Shown in pieces: positions 22,294-34,200 of a stretch of DNA of 64,000 nucleotides (position 1 is its first letter; every line of letters starts with the position of its first letter). Location: NCBI RefSeq assembly GCF_032452875.1, contig NC_083883.1, forward strand, positions 50,280,698 through 50,344,697, in the 5' to 3' direction. Source of the DNA: Bos javanicus (Eukaryota; Chordata; Mammalia; Artiodactyla; Bovidae). Position numbers and translations under genes: made by a program. The notes below the pieces were generated by a model. That model was not told the DNA's origin. It did not search any database and saw nothing but the letters and a program-made list of their open reading frames with translations.

Positions 22294-25200
22294 CTGGATC
22301 CAGACACCGGGCAGGTGAGGGCGGGGCCCCTAAGTCGGGTCCTCAGCCCTCAGAGCTACCGTCCCAGAAGATGCCAGGGTCAGGCATCCCTTGGAGCTGA
22401 CCCTGCCCCAAATCAGTGGCCTTGCTCAAGGTCACACAGACAGTTGGTCTTCCAGCAGGTGCTCGGCCCCGACACTGGCCTCAGGCGCTGAGCTCACTCC
22501 AACAAACCTGGCCCGTCCTGAGCAGCTGCTCGCAGGGGCTAATCTCCTGCTTAGGACACAGAGTGACCAGGAACCCACTTCCGAGCCCGAGACTGATTCA
22601 TGTGAAGATATCCTTGAGGGAGGCTGTTGAAGGGGCCCCTGGGCCCAGTGTGAGCCCATGAAGTGCTTGCTTCTCTAGGGGTCTTGGGGCAGCTGCCCAC
22701 ACCAGTGTGCTCTGGACTGTGGGCAGGGTTCTCAGACTTTCACTCAGCACCAGCCTGCCAGCCCCTCCTCTCTGCCTGCCCCAGGCAAACCCCAGGCCCA
22801 CTGTCCCCTACCTGTGCACCCTCCAGGCCCATCACCCACCCCGTGTACAGCCCCCAGGCCCATCACACCCCATGCACCCCCCAGGCCCATTGCATTGCCC
22901 CCCATGAATGCCCTCAGGCCCACTGCTCCCCCTCCCCATGTACAGCCTCAGGCCCATCTCCCCCCATGCATCCCCCCAGGCCCACTGTCCCCCCATGTAC
23001 CCCCAGGCCCATCTCCCCAACACCGTGCACCCCAAGGTCCATCTCCCCCCTCTGTGCACCCTCCCAGGCCCATCGTCCCCCATGCATGCCCCAGGTCCAT
23101 TTCCCCCACCGTGCACCCTCCTCAGATCCATCGCCCCCCGCTGTGAACCCCCCAGATCCATCACCCCCCATGCACCCCCTAGGTCCATCACCCCCCCGTG
23201 CACCCCCCAGGCCCATCTCCCCCACCCCGTGTACCCCCCCAGGCCCATCGACCCCCCCAAGACCTCCTAGGCCCATCACCCTGTGCTCACCATCTTCCTG
23301 CTCCAGGATCAAGACCACGTCCGCCTGCTGCAGTGTGATCTCATCCACCTGCTTGGCCAGGTAGGCCTTAGTGATCTCCACCTGGAGTAGGTCTGGGGAA
23401 GGCAGGCATCAGCGGCAGGACTGTTCCAGGGAGGGGGTGGGCAGGGTTCCTGTCCCAACACACCCCCTGTGGCCTGGTCTCGGTGGAGCCCAGCGGCCCC
23501 CAGGTGTCCCAGCGCATGGTCACCGGGCAGCTTTCCCGATAAAGCTGGGACCCCTCCTGAGGCTGCGGGACCTGCTGCTCTCACTTTCAACACCAGCAGA
23601 GGGCGCTCCAGGCTTCTCAGGGGCCAGGCAGGGCCGGGGCTGTGACACAGCTCTACGGGCCAGTCCACTCCAGCTCCTTGGCCTCAGTTTCCCTGGTCAC
23701 TTGGCAGCCGGGAGGACGAGGTCCTGAGCCAGTGCTGGGTCTGTGTGCCCAGATGGACACACACGTACCTGGGGTAGGGCCCCCACCTGGCAGGTCACCC
23801 TGGGGCAGGCTGTGGGGTGGACTGGGGGCTGGACAGCACCTCTTCACTCCAGACTGACCCCAGCCCCCGGGCAGGGAAGGGGCTGTGAGCCCTGCTGGTT
23901 GCAGGGGCAGGCTCTCACCTCCTTTGTTTGGGGGGCCCCGTGCCTGCCTCTCCCGTTGCGTGAGCGCCGTGATCCACCGCGCACGGTCACTCCTGGGGGG
24001 AGAGGGCCCATGAGTGAGGCCCGAGGCTGATTCCACCAGCTGATCACCTCTGCTTCACGCCCCCCAGCCAGTGTGACATGGTGGGAAGATGGGGGTCCCT
24101 GAGCCCCCACAGCCTTCGAGGTGTGAAGGCAGTGGGATGAAGGTTTATGCTGCCCGGGCGCCCTTTGGTGAGCCAACCCTGAGTGGGAGGTGTAAGTGGG
24201 TGGCCTCCCTGGTCGGCCTAACCCACTGAGCTGGGTTGGGGCCAAGGTGCAGGAAGTCAGACTCAGGAAGGAGCGGCATGCAGGCCTCCTCTGGGGCAGG
24301 CTGACCTGGGGCCAGGCAGGGCCGGGGCTGGGAAACAGCTTTACGGGCCAGTCCACTCCAGCTCAGTTGCCTGTGGCCACAGACTTGGGCAGCGGCTGCA
24401 CCCCCACAACCCAGGCTACCCTGTTTCCTGGCACTAGTCTGGAATGCCCTGCCACCCTGTCAGTCTGCTGTTGGAAATAGAGCCTCGGCTTCCCTCCTGG
24501 GAAGGGGCCCTGCTGGTGGAGGTGTGGAGGCGTGGCCAGTACCTCTCTGTGCGCTGGTCCCCGCGCTGTTCTGACCTCACTGCCCCCCACGGCCCCCACC
24601 CTTGCTGCAGCCCCGCTGTGCTCCTGGGTCTGCTGGAGCTCCTTCCCCAGGGCCCCCACCGGGCACCCCCCCTTCCCTGCCTGTTCCCCCTTAGTCCTCA
24701 CCCCCGTGGACAAAAAGGACTGTTCACTCGCACATTTTGCACCTGGCATCTCCTCCCCAACTGCAGGAGAGTGAACTACATGGAAACTGGGCTGCCCCTG
24801 GCACAGTGCAGCACCCGGGAGCCCTGGATCAGGCATTCCATCCCCACGGAGCTCTCAGGGTCGGCCCCGCCTCCAGGAAGCCCTCCCATCTTACGCGGAG
24901 TCGCAGGACAGCAGGATCTTCTCCTGGCGGCCCTCGCTGTTGTGCAGGAGGATCAGCTGGAAGGGGTGCGGAACAGAGGAGCCGCGGTTGCCGCCCCCCG
25001 GCAGAGAGGCCTCTGAGGGCTCCATCTTCTGGACCTGGATGTGGTCCACCTGGGCATAGTCTTGGACCATGAAGCTGTCCTCGCTGTAGGGAGACAGGTG
25101 GCTGGCCAGATGCTGCAGGGGTCTGTGGGCAGCCTGAGGGCCAGGTAGTCGGAAGGATGCTCCCAAGGGCTGGCCCCAGCCCACCTCCCTGGCTCCAAGG

Positions 25201-28200
25201 CCACAGCTGCTAACTGCTCCCCATCCTAGGACCATGCAGCCTGGCACCCAGGGGTGGGGCCCACCTCTTCCTCTTGGTGACCACCAGGACGTCATTGAAT
25301 AGGAACAGGTAGCATGTGGGCCGGCTGGCGAGTTTCCGAAACAGCCCGGTTTCCTCCACTACGAAGAGCTCCCCGCGCTTCAGCAGCCATCGGGAGGCAG
25401 AGATCAGTGGGAGGGACTGGGGGTCAGAGCGGAGATGGGGTGAGTCCTGGGGGGGCAGGGAGGGACTGGGGGGCAGAGCCAAGTTGAAGTGAGTCCTGAG
25501 GCAGGGCAGGAAAGGACTGGGGGCAGGGCAGAGATGGGGTGAGTCCTAGGGGGCAGGAAGGGACTAGGGGGCAACGCAGAATTGGGGCGAGTCTCACAGG
25601 GGCTCCTGGGATGAATCCTGGGGGGCAGGGATATGCAGCTGAGGGGACAAAGCCCTGCCTCTGAGAACAGGGTGACCAGGCCTCCCTGGGGCTGGATCAA
25701 GGAAGGGAGAGCAAATATCCAGGCCTCAAACAAAGGGCCATTCAGTCTGCGGACAGGAGCCCCATGGGGCAGCAGCTCTGTGCCAGGCCAGGATCCAGAT
25801 CCTACCCAGCAACCCAGGATAGACCTGCCCTGCCTCCAGCCAGGCCTAGGGGCCCACTGGGCACCTGCCGAAGGCCCCCCTGAACCAGGAGGCTTGGCTG
25901 CACCTATGCAGACTGCAAGGAGCCCCTGATGTGCAGGACCACATCTGGTGTCCAGGGGCCTTTCCTGTAAATGAAGTTCCTCCCCCTCCATGGCCTAGAG
26001 AACAGGCTGGGCTAAGGGGGACATGTGAGAGGCACAGGCGGGCAGGACACCTCGCCCCTGCCCACATGGGTCTCACGCCAACATGGCCAGCACCGACGCT
26101 CTGGCCTGCTAAGCTAGAGAGAGATGGGGAGAGGCAGACAGAGAAGACTTTGCAGGAGGGTGGTTGCGGGGAGCTGGGAGAGCCTGCCCACCAGCCTCTG
26201 CTCCCCAGACATGCCCCAACCCACACCCCACCCCTCTGGGGGCTCTGAGCCCCCTCGCCCCAACCTGGGCTCGCTGCTCCCCTGCCCCCAAGCCCTCCAG
26301 TTTTGAGAGATGGCGGTAGGGGGTAAGAGCCCCGCTCAGGGGTCAGCCTGGCCTGAGTCTGGGTCTTTGCTCTGGTCGGGAACATATTCACTCCAAACAT
26401 GATCTCTGCTGCCCAGCCGCAGAGAGGATCAGGACCTCAGCCAAAGGTTCAAATGCCTCCTCTGTGAAGCCCACCCTGACCCACCCTCAAGGAGCCTGCT
26501 GCCCTTGTCTGAGCCTCCGTGTCCCCCCTCCATGGCTCCGCAGTCCTCCCGCCTGCCCATGGCGGGTTCCCATCCGGCTCCAGCCCACCTGGCTGCCTCT
26601 GCAGACTGGAGGTCAGCAGCTCAGTCTGCTTGATGATAAGCCGAGGCCCCACCCACAGAGCTGCCCCAGGCTCCCTCTGAGTCTTCTGCCCACCCCACCT
26701 TGCCCGCAGGGCTCTGCTGCAGACAGACAGGCTGGGGTAGAGCATCAAGGTCAGTGGGGTGGGGGGGGTGGTGTGTGGCGGGCAGAGGCTGCCTTCAGGC
26801 CCTGATTCCAGCCAGCAGTTCCCACTGCCATAGGCAGCAGTTAGGGCAGCCCCTGGACCACACAAGGACGGCTAGTCTGTGGGCTGGTGGGGGAGCTGTG
26901 GGGGCAGAGTTCTGAGCTCTGCCTGCTTGGGAGGCACTGTAGGCTGCTGAGACCTCCACCACCAGACCTCCAGACCCGCCAGGGACAGGGAAGCCTGAGT
27001 GGCTCTGAGGTCATCCAGCCCTGGCTTCCAGCGCAGCTGACAAGGAGCCCTGGCCCAGGGTGAGCCCTGCAACTGGGCCTGCCAGCTCCCCCGACTCAGC
27101 CGCCGGGTCTGCCCTCTGCTCCTGCAGCCCTGGGGGTGGGGGCACAGGCTGGAGAGAGATCCGCCCGCCCGGCCAGCCTCAGGCAGGAGAGTTGGAGCTG
27201 GGCCCTGTGGCCAAAGGGGCCGCTCTCAGGTGGGGAAGGGGCTGGAGAGGCAGAGGCAGAGCTCAGTCCCAGGCCTCACGGTAGGGGTGGGGGTCACCCC
27301 CAGAAGCCTGTCTCCAGCCTGCAAGCTGGGGACGGTGACCCCTGACCTCAGAGCAGGGCCTGGGCCGGGGCGGGATTGGGCGTACCTACCTTGACCTTGC
27401 TGAAGTCCAGCTGTGTGTGCAGCGTGTACATCTGTTCTGTGCGCTCCATCTTGTGGGCGCCCTCGTTGCACTGCTTCACCAGCTGCAGGGTGTGCACGGG
27501 AGAGCAGCTGCTGCGGGCCGCTGCCATGGGCTGCCATGGCCTGGCACCCCACTCCCACCCCTCATCCAGCCTGGCCTGGCTACCCACGGTGCTGGCCCTC
27601 ATGGCTGCCCTAGTCCCCGTCCTGCCTAGGCCCACTGACTGTGTGAGCTCCACTCTTTCTGGGCCTCAGTTTCCCCACCAGCACTCAAGAAGCTTGGGAG
27701 GGACCACCTGGAAACCCTCCCTGCCCCACCCTCAGGGTCTCTGCCATCAGGCTGGGCTGGACCCCCACCTCATATACCACCCCCATCCCCACCCCTGGGC
27801 CCTCCTCACCTTGCTAATGGCCTTGAGCGCACGGCTGGCTGCCTTGTACCTCTCGGGGTGGCCCTGTGTCTTGAGACAGAGTGTCTGCAGGAAGACACCA
27901 TCCATGAGAAGCCACGAGCAGCCTCCTGTACCCTGGCTCAGCGGCCTCCCTGGGGCAGGGGCTCCCCTACCTGTGCCAGACCTTGGGGACACTCAGAGGG
28001 CTCCTGCCAGGCCCCACCCCTTCAGTCCTTGGCTGTCCTCATCCAGCAGGGAGGCCTCTATTTCTCCATGTCCCAGAGGGCCCCGGAGGGTCTGATATCC
28101 TGTCTGCCTGGGACACTGACCCACGGAGCACGGGCTACAGGCCGCCTCTCTGAGTTCAGCAGGGCCCTTGTGTGCATGTGTGCAGGCACACTGTGCCTGC

Positions 28201-31200
28201 CGTGAGTGTGCACCTGTGTACCTAGGTATGCCTGTGTGGCTTTCACCCCCACGAACCCCTCTGTCCCATGAGCTGGCATCTCAGAGCATAAGCCACTCCA
28301 GGGAGCCCCTGGGGATGGTGACGGTGTCTGGGTCACCCCAGGTCCACACAGGACAACTGACCGAGGGGCTCTGGGTAGGAGGCAGCCACAACCCTGGACT
28401 GATGCTCAGCAGGGGTCTGGGGGACACCAAATCAGACTCAGGACGTGAAGGCACCCCGTGACCCACCAAGGAAGTGACCAAAACCCGCCGAGTGCTGGAG
28501 CAGCTCCCAGCAGAGAGAGCTCTGTGGGCAGCTATGGTCACCATGGCAGTTAAAGTCGTCTTATAATTGTCTTCATAATCATATATAACAGACACTCAGT
28601 GAGGTCAGGAGGAGCGATGCCAGGCTGGGGCCACGGCTGTGCACTCACGTCGGTCAGGAGGGGCAGCCGGGTGACCCTCTGCATGGGCAGGATCAGGAAG
28701 GAAATCATTGGCAGACCCCCACATGCTGGCCGCTGCTCGATTGCCCGCAGGGCCTCCCGGAAGGTGGCGTTGCTGTTTCTGCAACAGAGAATGGGGTCTC
28801 AGCTGCAGTGGGTGGCGTGGCTGGTCCAGAAACGGGAATCGGAGGGAAGCCGCAGAAGCTGGAGGCAAGGGGTCTGCTCCTCCCGGGGCCCCCTCCCACC
28901 CTGCGGACCCGGGGCCAGCTCACGTCAGCCGTTGCAGGGCACGCTGCTGGTAGATCTCGTTGGAGCAGTAGGAGATGTAGGGGTGGAAGTGATGCTCCGC
29001 GTGCTCCTCCAGGATGTCGCTGATGTCCTCCACGCACACCTGCGCCTTGTGCCGCCGCTCCAGGTCCTCGAAGAATCTGCGGGGGTGGGGGTGGGGGGCC
29101 AGGAGCTGCTGGTCTGTCCATGGCCACGTGCGCGTGCACACACACGCACACAGGGGGACCAGTGCGCACCGAGTGGGCTGGCTGCCCAAGGCGCTCCTGG
29201 GAAAACCCCAGATCTGCTCCTTAAACCTGAAATAACTGGGCATATACCCACGGCCAAATCCAAGGCCACTCCCTGCGAGATTCTGGCACAGATTCTAATT
29301 GGCATCATGGGATGCAGACAGGTATGACCAAGAACTTGTTGCTTTGACTTGATTCCCTGGGACTTGGGTCAGAACTGCCCACATCTGCCTGGAGGCCTGG
29401 CCCCCTCTGCCCAGCTCAGGGCTGGGGCAGGGGTTCTGCTCCTTGCAGGTGATTACAAACCCCCAATTCCTGCTGGGCTGCCTGCTGAAGCTCACCCGTA
29501 ACCCAGGACTCAGGGAGGGAGATGAAGATAAATGAGTTTGGCCGGTGCTGACCCAGGGCTGCCTAGGGTTTCGCTCCCACAGGCAGCCATTGCCTCGTGG
29601 CTGGGCCTGGCTGGACCCGCGTTGGGTCACTGGGGGTGTCAGCTGCTGGCTGAAGCCTCGGGTGCACCCTGCACAGCCAGAAGATACTGGACCCCAAGGC
29701 CTCATCACATGACCAGATCCTGGCCAAGGCAGCTAGGGGCCTCCCACCCCAAGAGCTCTGCCCCTGAGCAAAGCTCTTTGTCCCAAGGCCCGTTCCCATG
29801 CCAGTTGCTCGGACCAACCCCAGGCTCCAAGCTATGATCTTCTCTACCCGCAATCGACTCTTAGAGCCTGCTGAGCGGGGCTGCCGGGACCAGCTGGGGC
29901 GGCGTCTGGGAGATAAGACAGCCAGCTGACCTTTGAGGGCAGAGAGCAGAGTCCTGAGCCAAGACCTGCCCCACACGGGGATGCTGGCTGGCCCTCACCC
30001 CTGTGGGGAGCCACCAGGCCCAGGCAGCCAGTCCAGCAGGGTCCTTACCATCCTCCCAGGGTGAGTGAGGGAAGCAGGGAGAGGGTAGGGAGGAGGGCCC
30101 AGGCTCCAATTCTGAGGACACCAAGGAGCCCCCAGCAGCCCCACCCAGGACCTGTGACAGGTCCGTCCATCCCGGAGGATAGGAAACCGCACCAATCTGT
30201 GGCCCCCTGCCCTGGGGCCCTGGACTCTTATTATCCTTGGTAAGCCTGGTGAGGGTCTCAGGGAGGGGGAATGAGGCCTGGCTTGGAGGTGGGCAGGGGT
30301 CCTCAGGCCCCCACTCACTGGGCCCCAGCCTGACCCTCCACTCATGAAGGGGCTGCCCTTCCTGTAAGTGGGAGCATTCTGAGATTCCCCACTTGGGGCA
30401 GATGGGGACCCCCACCCCTAGATCCTGCCCCGAGAGGGAGGCCTGGCTGCCTGGATGCAGGACCACACACACACGTGTATGCACAGGCAGCCCACACTGG
30501 TCAGCACCTCTCACAGGTGACCCCGAGAACAGTCTGGGAGAGCTGGCCCTTAGCAGCTGACCCCAAACAGCCAGTTTCTGGGGAGGCCACTGGGAGTGGC
30601 TAAGAGCTACCAGGGCCAGGTCAGGGGGTCAGGGAGGCCGGGACACCCCACTAGGGGGCAGGGATGGAGCCCGGGGTCTGTGGAGGGCAGAGAGAGCAGG
30701 GTCCATGTGTTCAGCCCCACCACGCTCAGGAACACAGGACAAAGGTCAGAGCTGCAGGAGGGGGCAGCCCACCCCAGGACCTCACTGAGTCAGGGGCTTC
30801 AGACTTCCCATGGCCGGTCACTGGAGTCCTGCGGGGAGTGCCATCCCAGGGACGAGATGGCCCTGGATTCCATGGGGGTCCTGGGGCAGCAGACTGGGGT
30901 GCTCAGTGAGGTGGGTCCAGCACCTGATCATTTCCCACACTTTGCCCCTGTCTGCAAGGGGGCAGGTGTGGGACCCACCCCTTAGGTTAGGGAGAGGACG
31001 CTGAGCTCAGGGAGACTGCAGAGGGTGTGATGGGGTTGCCTAGGATGCAAGGCAGTGCGGGGCTGGACCACATGGGTGCTGACTGGACCTCACCCTCCAC
31101 GGAAGTAAACACACACACAAACACAGACTTGCTGCCACACACGCACATACACACAAACAGGCCCAGGCAGGCCTGCAGCTGCACAGCCGGCCCCTCCACC

Positions 31201-34200
31201 TCCCAGCCCTGCAACCAGAGCCCTGGGCCGGGCCCCAGACGCCTCCTTGTGGAATATGACCCGGGGCTGCAACTCAAAGCTGCCCCGGCCTGCTCCACTC
31301 TGCAGGCAACTCATGCCTCATCATTGGCCCTCTATGTCCGTGTGCCCTGGGGTCAGCTCCTGGTGGCCGCAGGGCCCTTGAGGTTCTTGTGCTTCCTGCC
31401 CCTGCAAGGTAGCTCCAGACCAGACGGTAGGTCCATCCACACTGCAGACCAGGGTCGCTCGGAGTCCTGGCCTTCCCACCCTCCTGAGAGCCTGGGCCGC
31501 TGCCAGGGTGCCGGGCCGGGCCTCACCTCTGGCTGGCACTCAGGACATCTGTGATGTTGGAGAAGAGATGGTGGTGCTCCATCTGGGTCATGGTCGCCCG
31601 CAGCTCCCGGGACTGCAGGAACTCGGCCACCAGGATGCCAAGGCTGTGCTGGTATGAGAACTCGGACGTAAGGATCTCGAAGATGGCCTGGGGTGAGAGA
31701 AGAGCGGACATGGGGCAGCCGTGTCCCCTGGCCCTGCCCGGAGCCACCCCACCACACAGGGGGCCTGGTCCAGGGTGTGTTGGTGACAAGCACTCAGGCT
31801 GTGGGGATATGATGAGGGCGCAGGACTTGGGCCCCCTGGACAGGACCTGGGTGGGGCTGTCAGCACAGCTGTCGGGGCGGGGGGCAGGTGGTGAGCCACT
31901 CTCCTGGGTTTGCACTCTGGGAAGGACTCCCACCCTCGTGTGGAAAGTGGGTAATGGTAGTCACTCCCAACCCTCACCATGCCCAGGCATCAGCCATCAT
32001 TGGTACCAGGAGGCGGGCAATGAGTGAACAGGTGGCATCACCATGGCTGCTGTCCCTGCCTCTGCCTGGGCTGTCAGAAGCAGATGCCCCTGCCCACCCT
32101 GTACCTCCTGCCTCTTGCGCTCCTCGGCCGGAAGCTGGTCCAGGATGCCTGACTCCACCACCTGCAGACAGCAAGGCTTGAATCACAGGATGTACCTCCC
32201 AGATGCTCATCCTCTTGTCGGACCAGAGCCAGCGGGGATGGCAGAGCCGGCCTTCATGGCTCGGCACAGTGGGACTGCTGAGCTGGCCTGTCCCTGCTCA
32301 GTCCCATCACCCACATCTCTCCTCTTTGTGGAAACATCCCCTGGGAAGCGCCCAGGGGCAGCCAAGAGAGAGCATGGGTGTCCAGAGGGAAAGGCCAGCA
32401 GGCACTGGAAGTGGGGAGGGGGCTCTGTCCTACAGAGCTGCCTGGGGTGGCAGGTTGGAGGTGGTGGTGGTAGAGAGGCAAAGAGCCCTGGGAAAGCTGA
32501 GGGGCGTGCTGGGGGCAGGGCCACGACTCAGGCACACCTGGGCCAGGAGAGTCAGCACCCGGCCTGGGAGATAGGGTTAACAGTGTTCCAGCAAGAAGCA
32601 CTGCCCTGTTCTCCACCCGTCAGGCCCCCTGGCCCGTAGCTGCCCTGGCTAGAGTGTGGCCCGCTCGATCACAGCATGCCCACTGTGTCCCTGCAGACCG
32701 TTGGGAGAGCCCACTACAGGACTAGAGCCACCCGATCCTTCTCTCCTCCCCACCAGCCTGGGAAGAGGCTGCCAGCACCGCTTGGGCTGGGAAGGTAAGT
32801 CCCAAGCTCCCTTCTCAGCCCAGAGGCTGGGTTGAGATGCCCTGAGCTCAGGTGATCGAGAGCAGAACCTCAGACGGCCTTCTAGGGCGCAGCATCCTGA
32901 CCCAGCTCTGACCCTGGAGGTCACATCCACACAGGACCCAGGCAGGTGGGCACACACATGCGTTTCCAGCCCTTTTCAGCTGTCTGCCCTCACCCCACCC
33001 CCTCCTGGGCCCTCCCTGGCCAGTGACCCCATGGCAGGCAGTGTCGTGGAGCTCAGTAGGTGGTCGGGGTTCCTCAGTCCGCCTCATGCCCTGCGGTGTG
33101 TGGATGAGGAAACTTGTACCACAGCCAGGGGCCCTCACCCCACTGCCCACTGCGCCCACAGCCCGCCCTGCAGCTCCGTCTCTTGGCTCCCAGGGGATGG
33201 GGCAGCAGCCTGTGTGCCCCAGGCCAGCTGCACCTTCCTGGGGAGTGACAGTTGACTCTCCGCTTAGAGCTCGGGGCCTCTGTCTCAGCTATACTCTCCA
33301 CCGAGACCCCACCGCCCTGCTTTGAGGGGACCAACCCTGATTTCAGATGTGGAAGGTGGTGGGGGGCTTGGTAGTGGCACGTGGCTTCAGCCTGGCCTTT
33401 CCCCTCCCTTCCTGCCTCCTCACTTGGACCCTCCAGGCACATTTCAGGGTCAGCGCCCTGGGAAGGGGTGCCCTGTGCCCACAGCTCCCTACAGGTCAGC
33501 CTGAGCAGGGAGCAGAGGGCATGAAGCTCACCTGTGGGATGCCTGTCACACATACACAGATGACATCTGCCCTAACCTCTCCCCCAGTAGCCCCCTGAAG
33601 GTGCCCCATGGGGCAGGCCAGCTCTGAGGCACCAGCAAGATGCCCCTGAAAAGGGAGCACAGATGCGGTGCTTCTGGGCAGCTCCCCCCTCACTGGGAGG
33701 ACCACCCATGGCCTTTCCCTGCCATTGCAGCCCCTACCTCTGGGAGCTGGCTCCAGGTGATCTGGGGGGGCCGGTAGCTCTTGACCACGATGGGGGCGTC
33801 CACTTTCCGGGTTCCCTCGGGGCTGGGGGGCTCATCGAGCAAGTCATCGTCGGATTCGTGGCTGGTGTTCAGGCCTCGCTCCCTGATTTCCTGGTACAAC
33901 CGGGGGTCTGGGGACAGGGGCACATCATCTACAGGCCTGGGGGCTCTGAGCGGTCTGATCCCCTCAGGGACCTGCAGGTCGAGTCCCCCCGAGGAGGCCC
34001 TGAGAGCGTCAGGTGGTGCAGGGCTCCCAGAGCGGGTTCCCCTTGGGCCGCCTGGCTCCCATGGCGGTGCTGGGAGCCCAGGGTGTCCCTGTGCCAAACA
34101 CCTTTGGATCAGGGCTGAGCGGACAAATCAGAGCGGTCAGGGGCCAAACTGCATGGCCTGGGCCGGGGGGCCGCATGGGACTGGATGGGGCTGAGAATGC

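Larger units (their letters stand above)
29077..31526 (-). other. ARHGEF16 intron, 2.45 kb
   Basis: Mostly unique sequence, with a CA-rich tract near 31.11-31.16 kb and one consensus CTCF motif at 30648-30661. No exon recognised. Confidence 0.65.

Noticed and set aside
22663..23364. Plus-strand 233-codon Pro/His-rich frame
   Set aside because: It is the C-rich minisatellite read through, and it overlaps the ARHGEF16 SH3 exon on the other strand.
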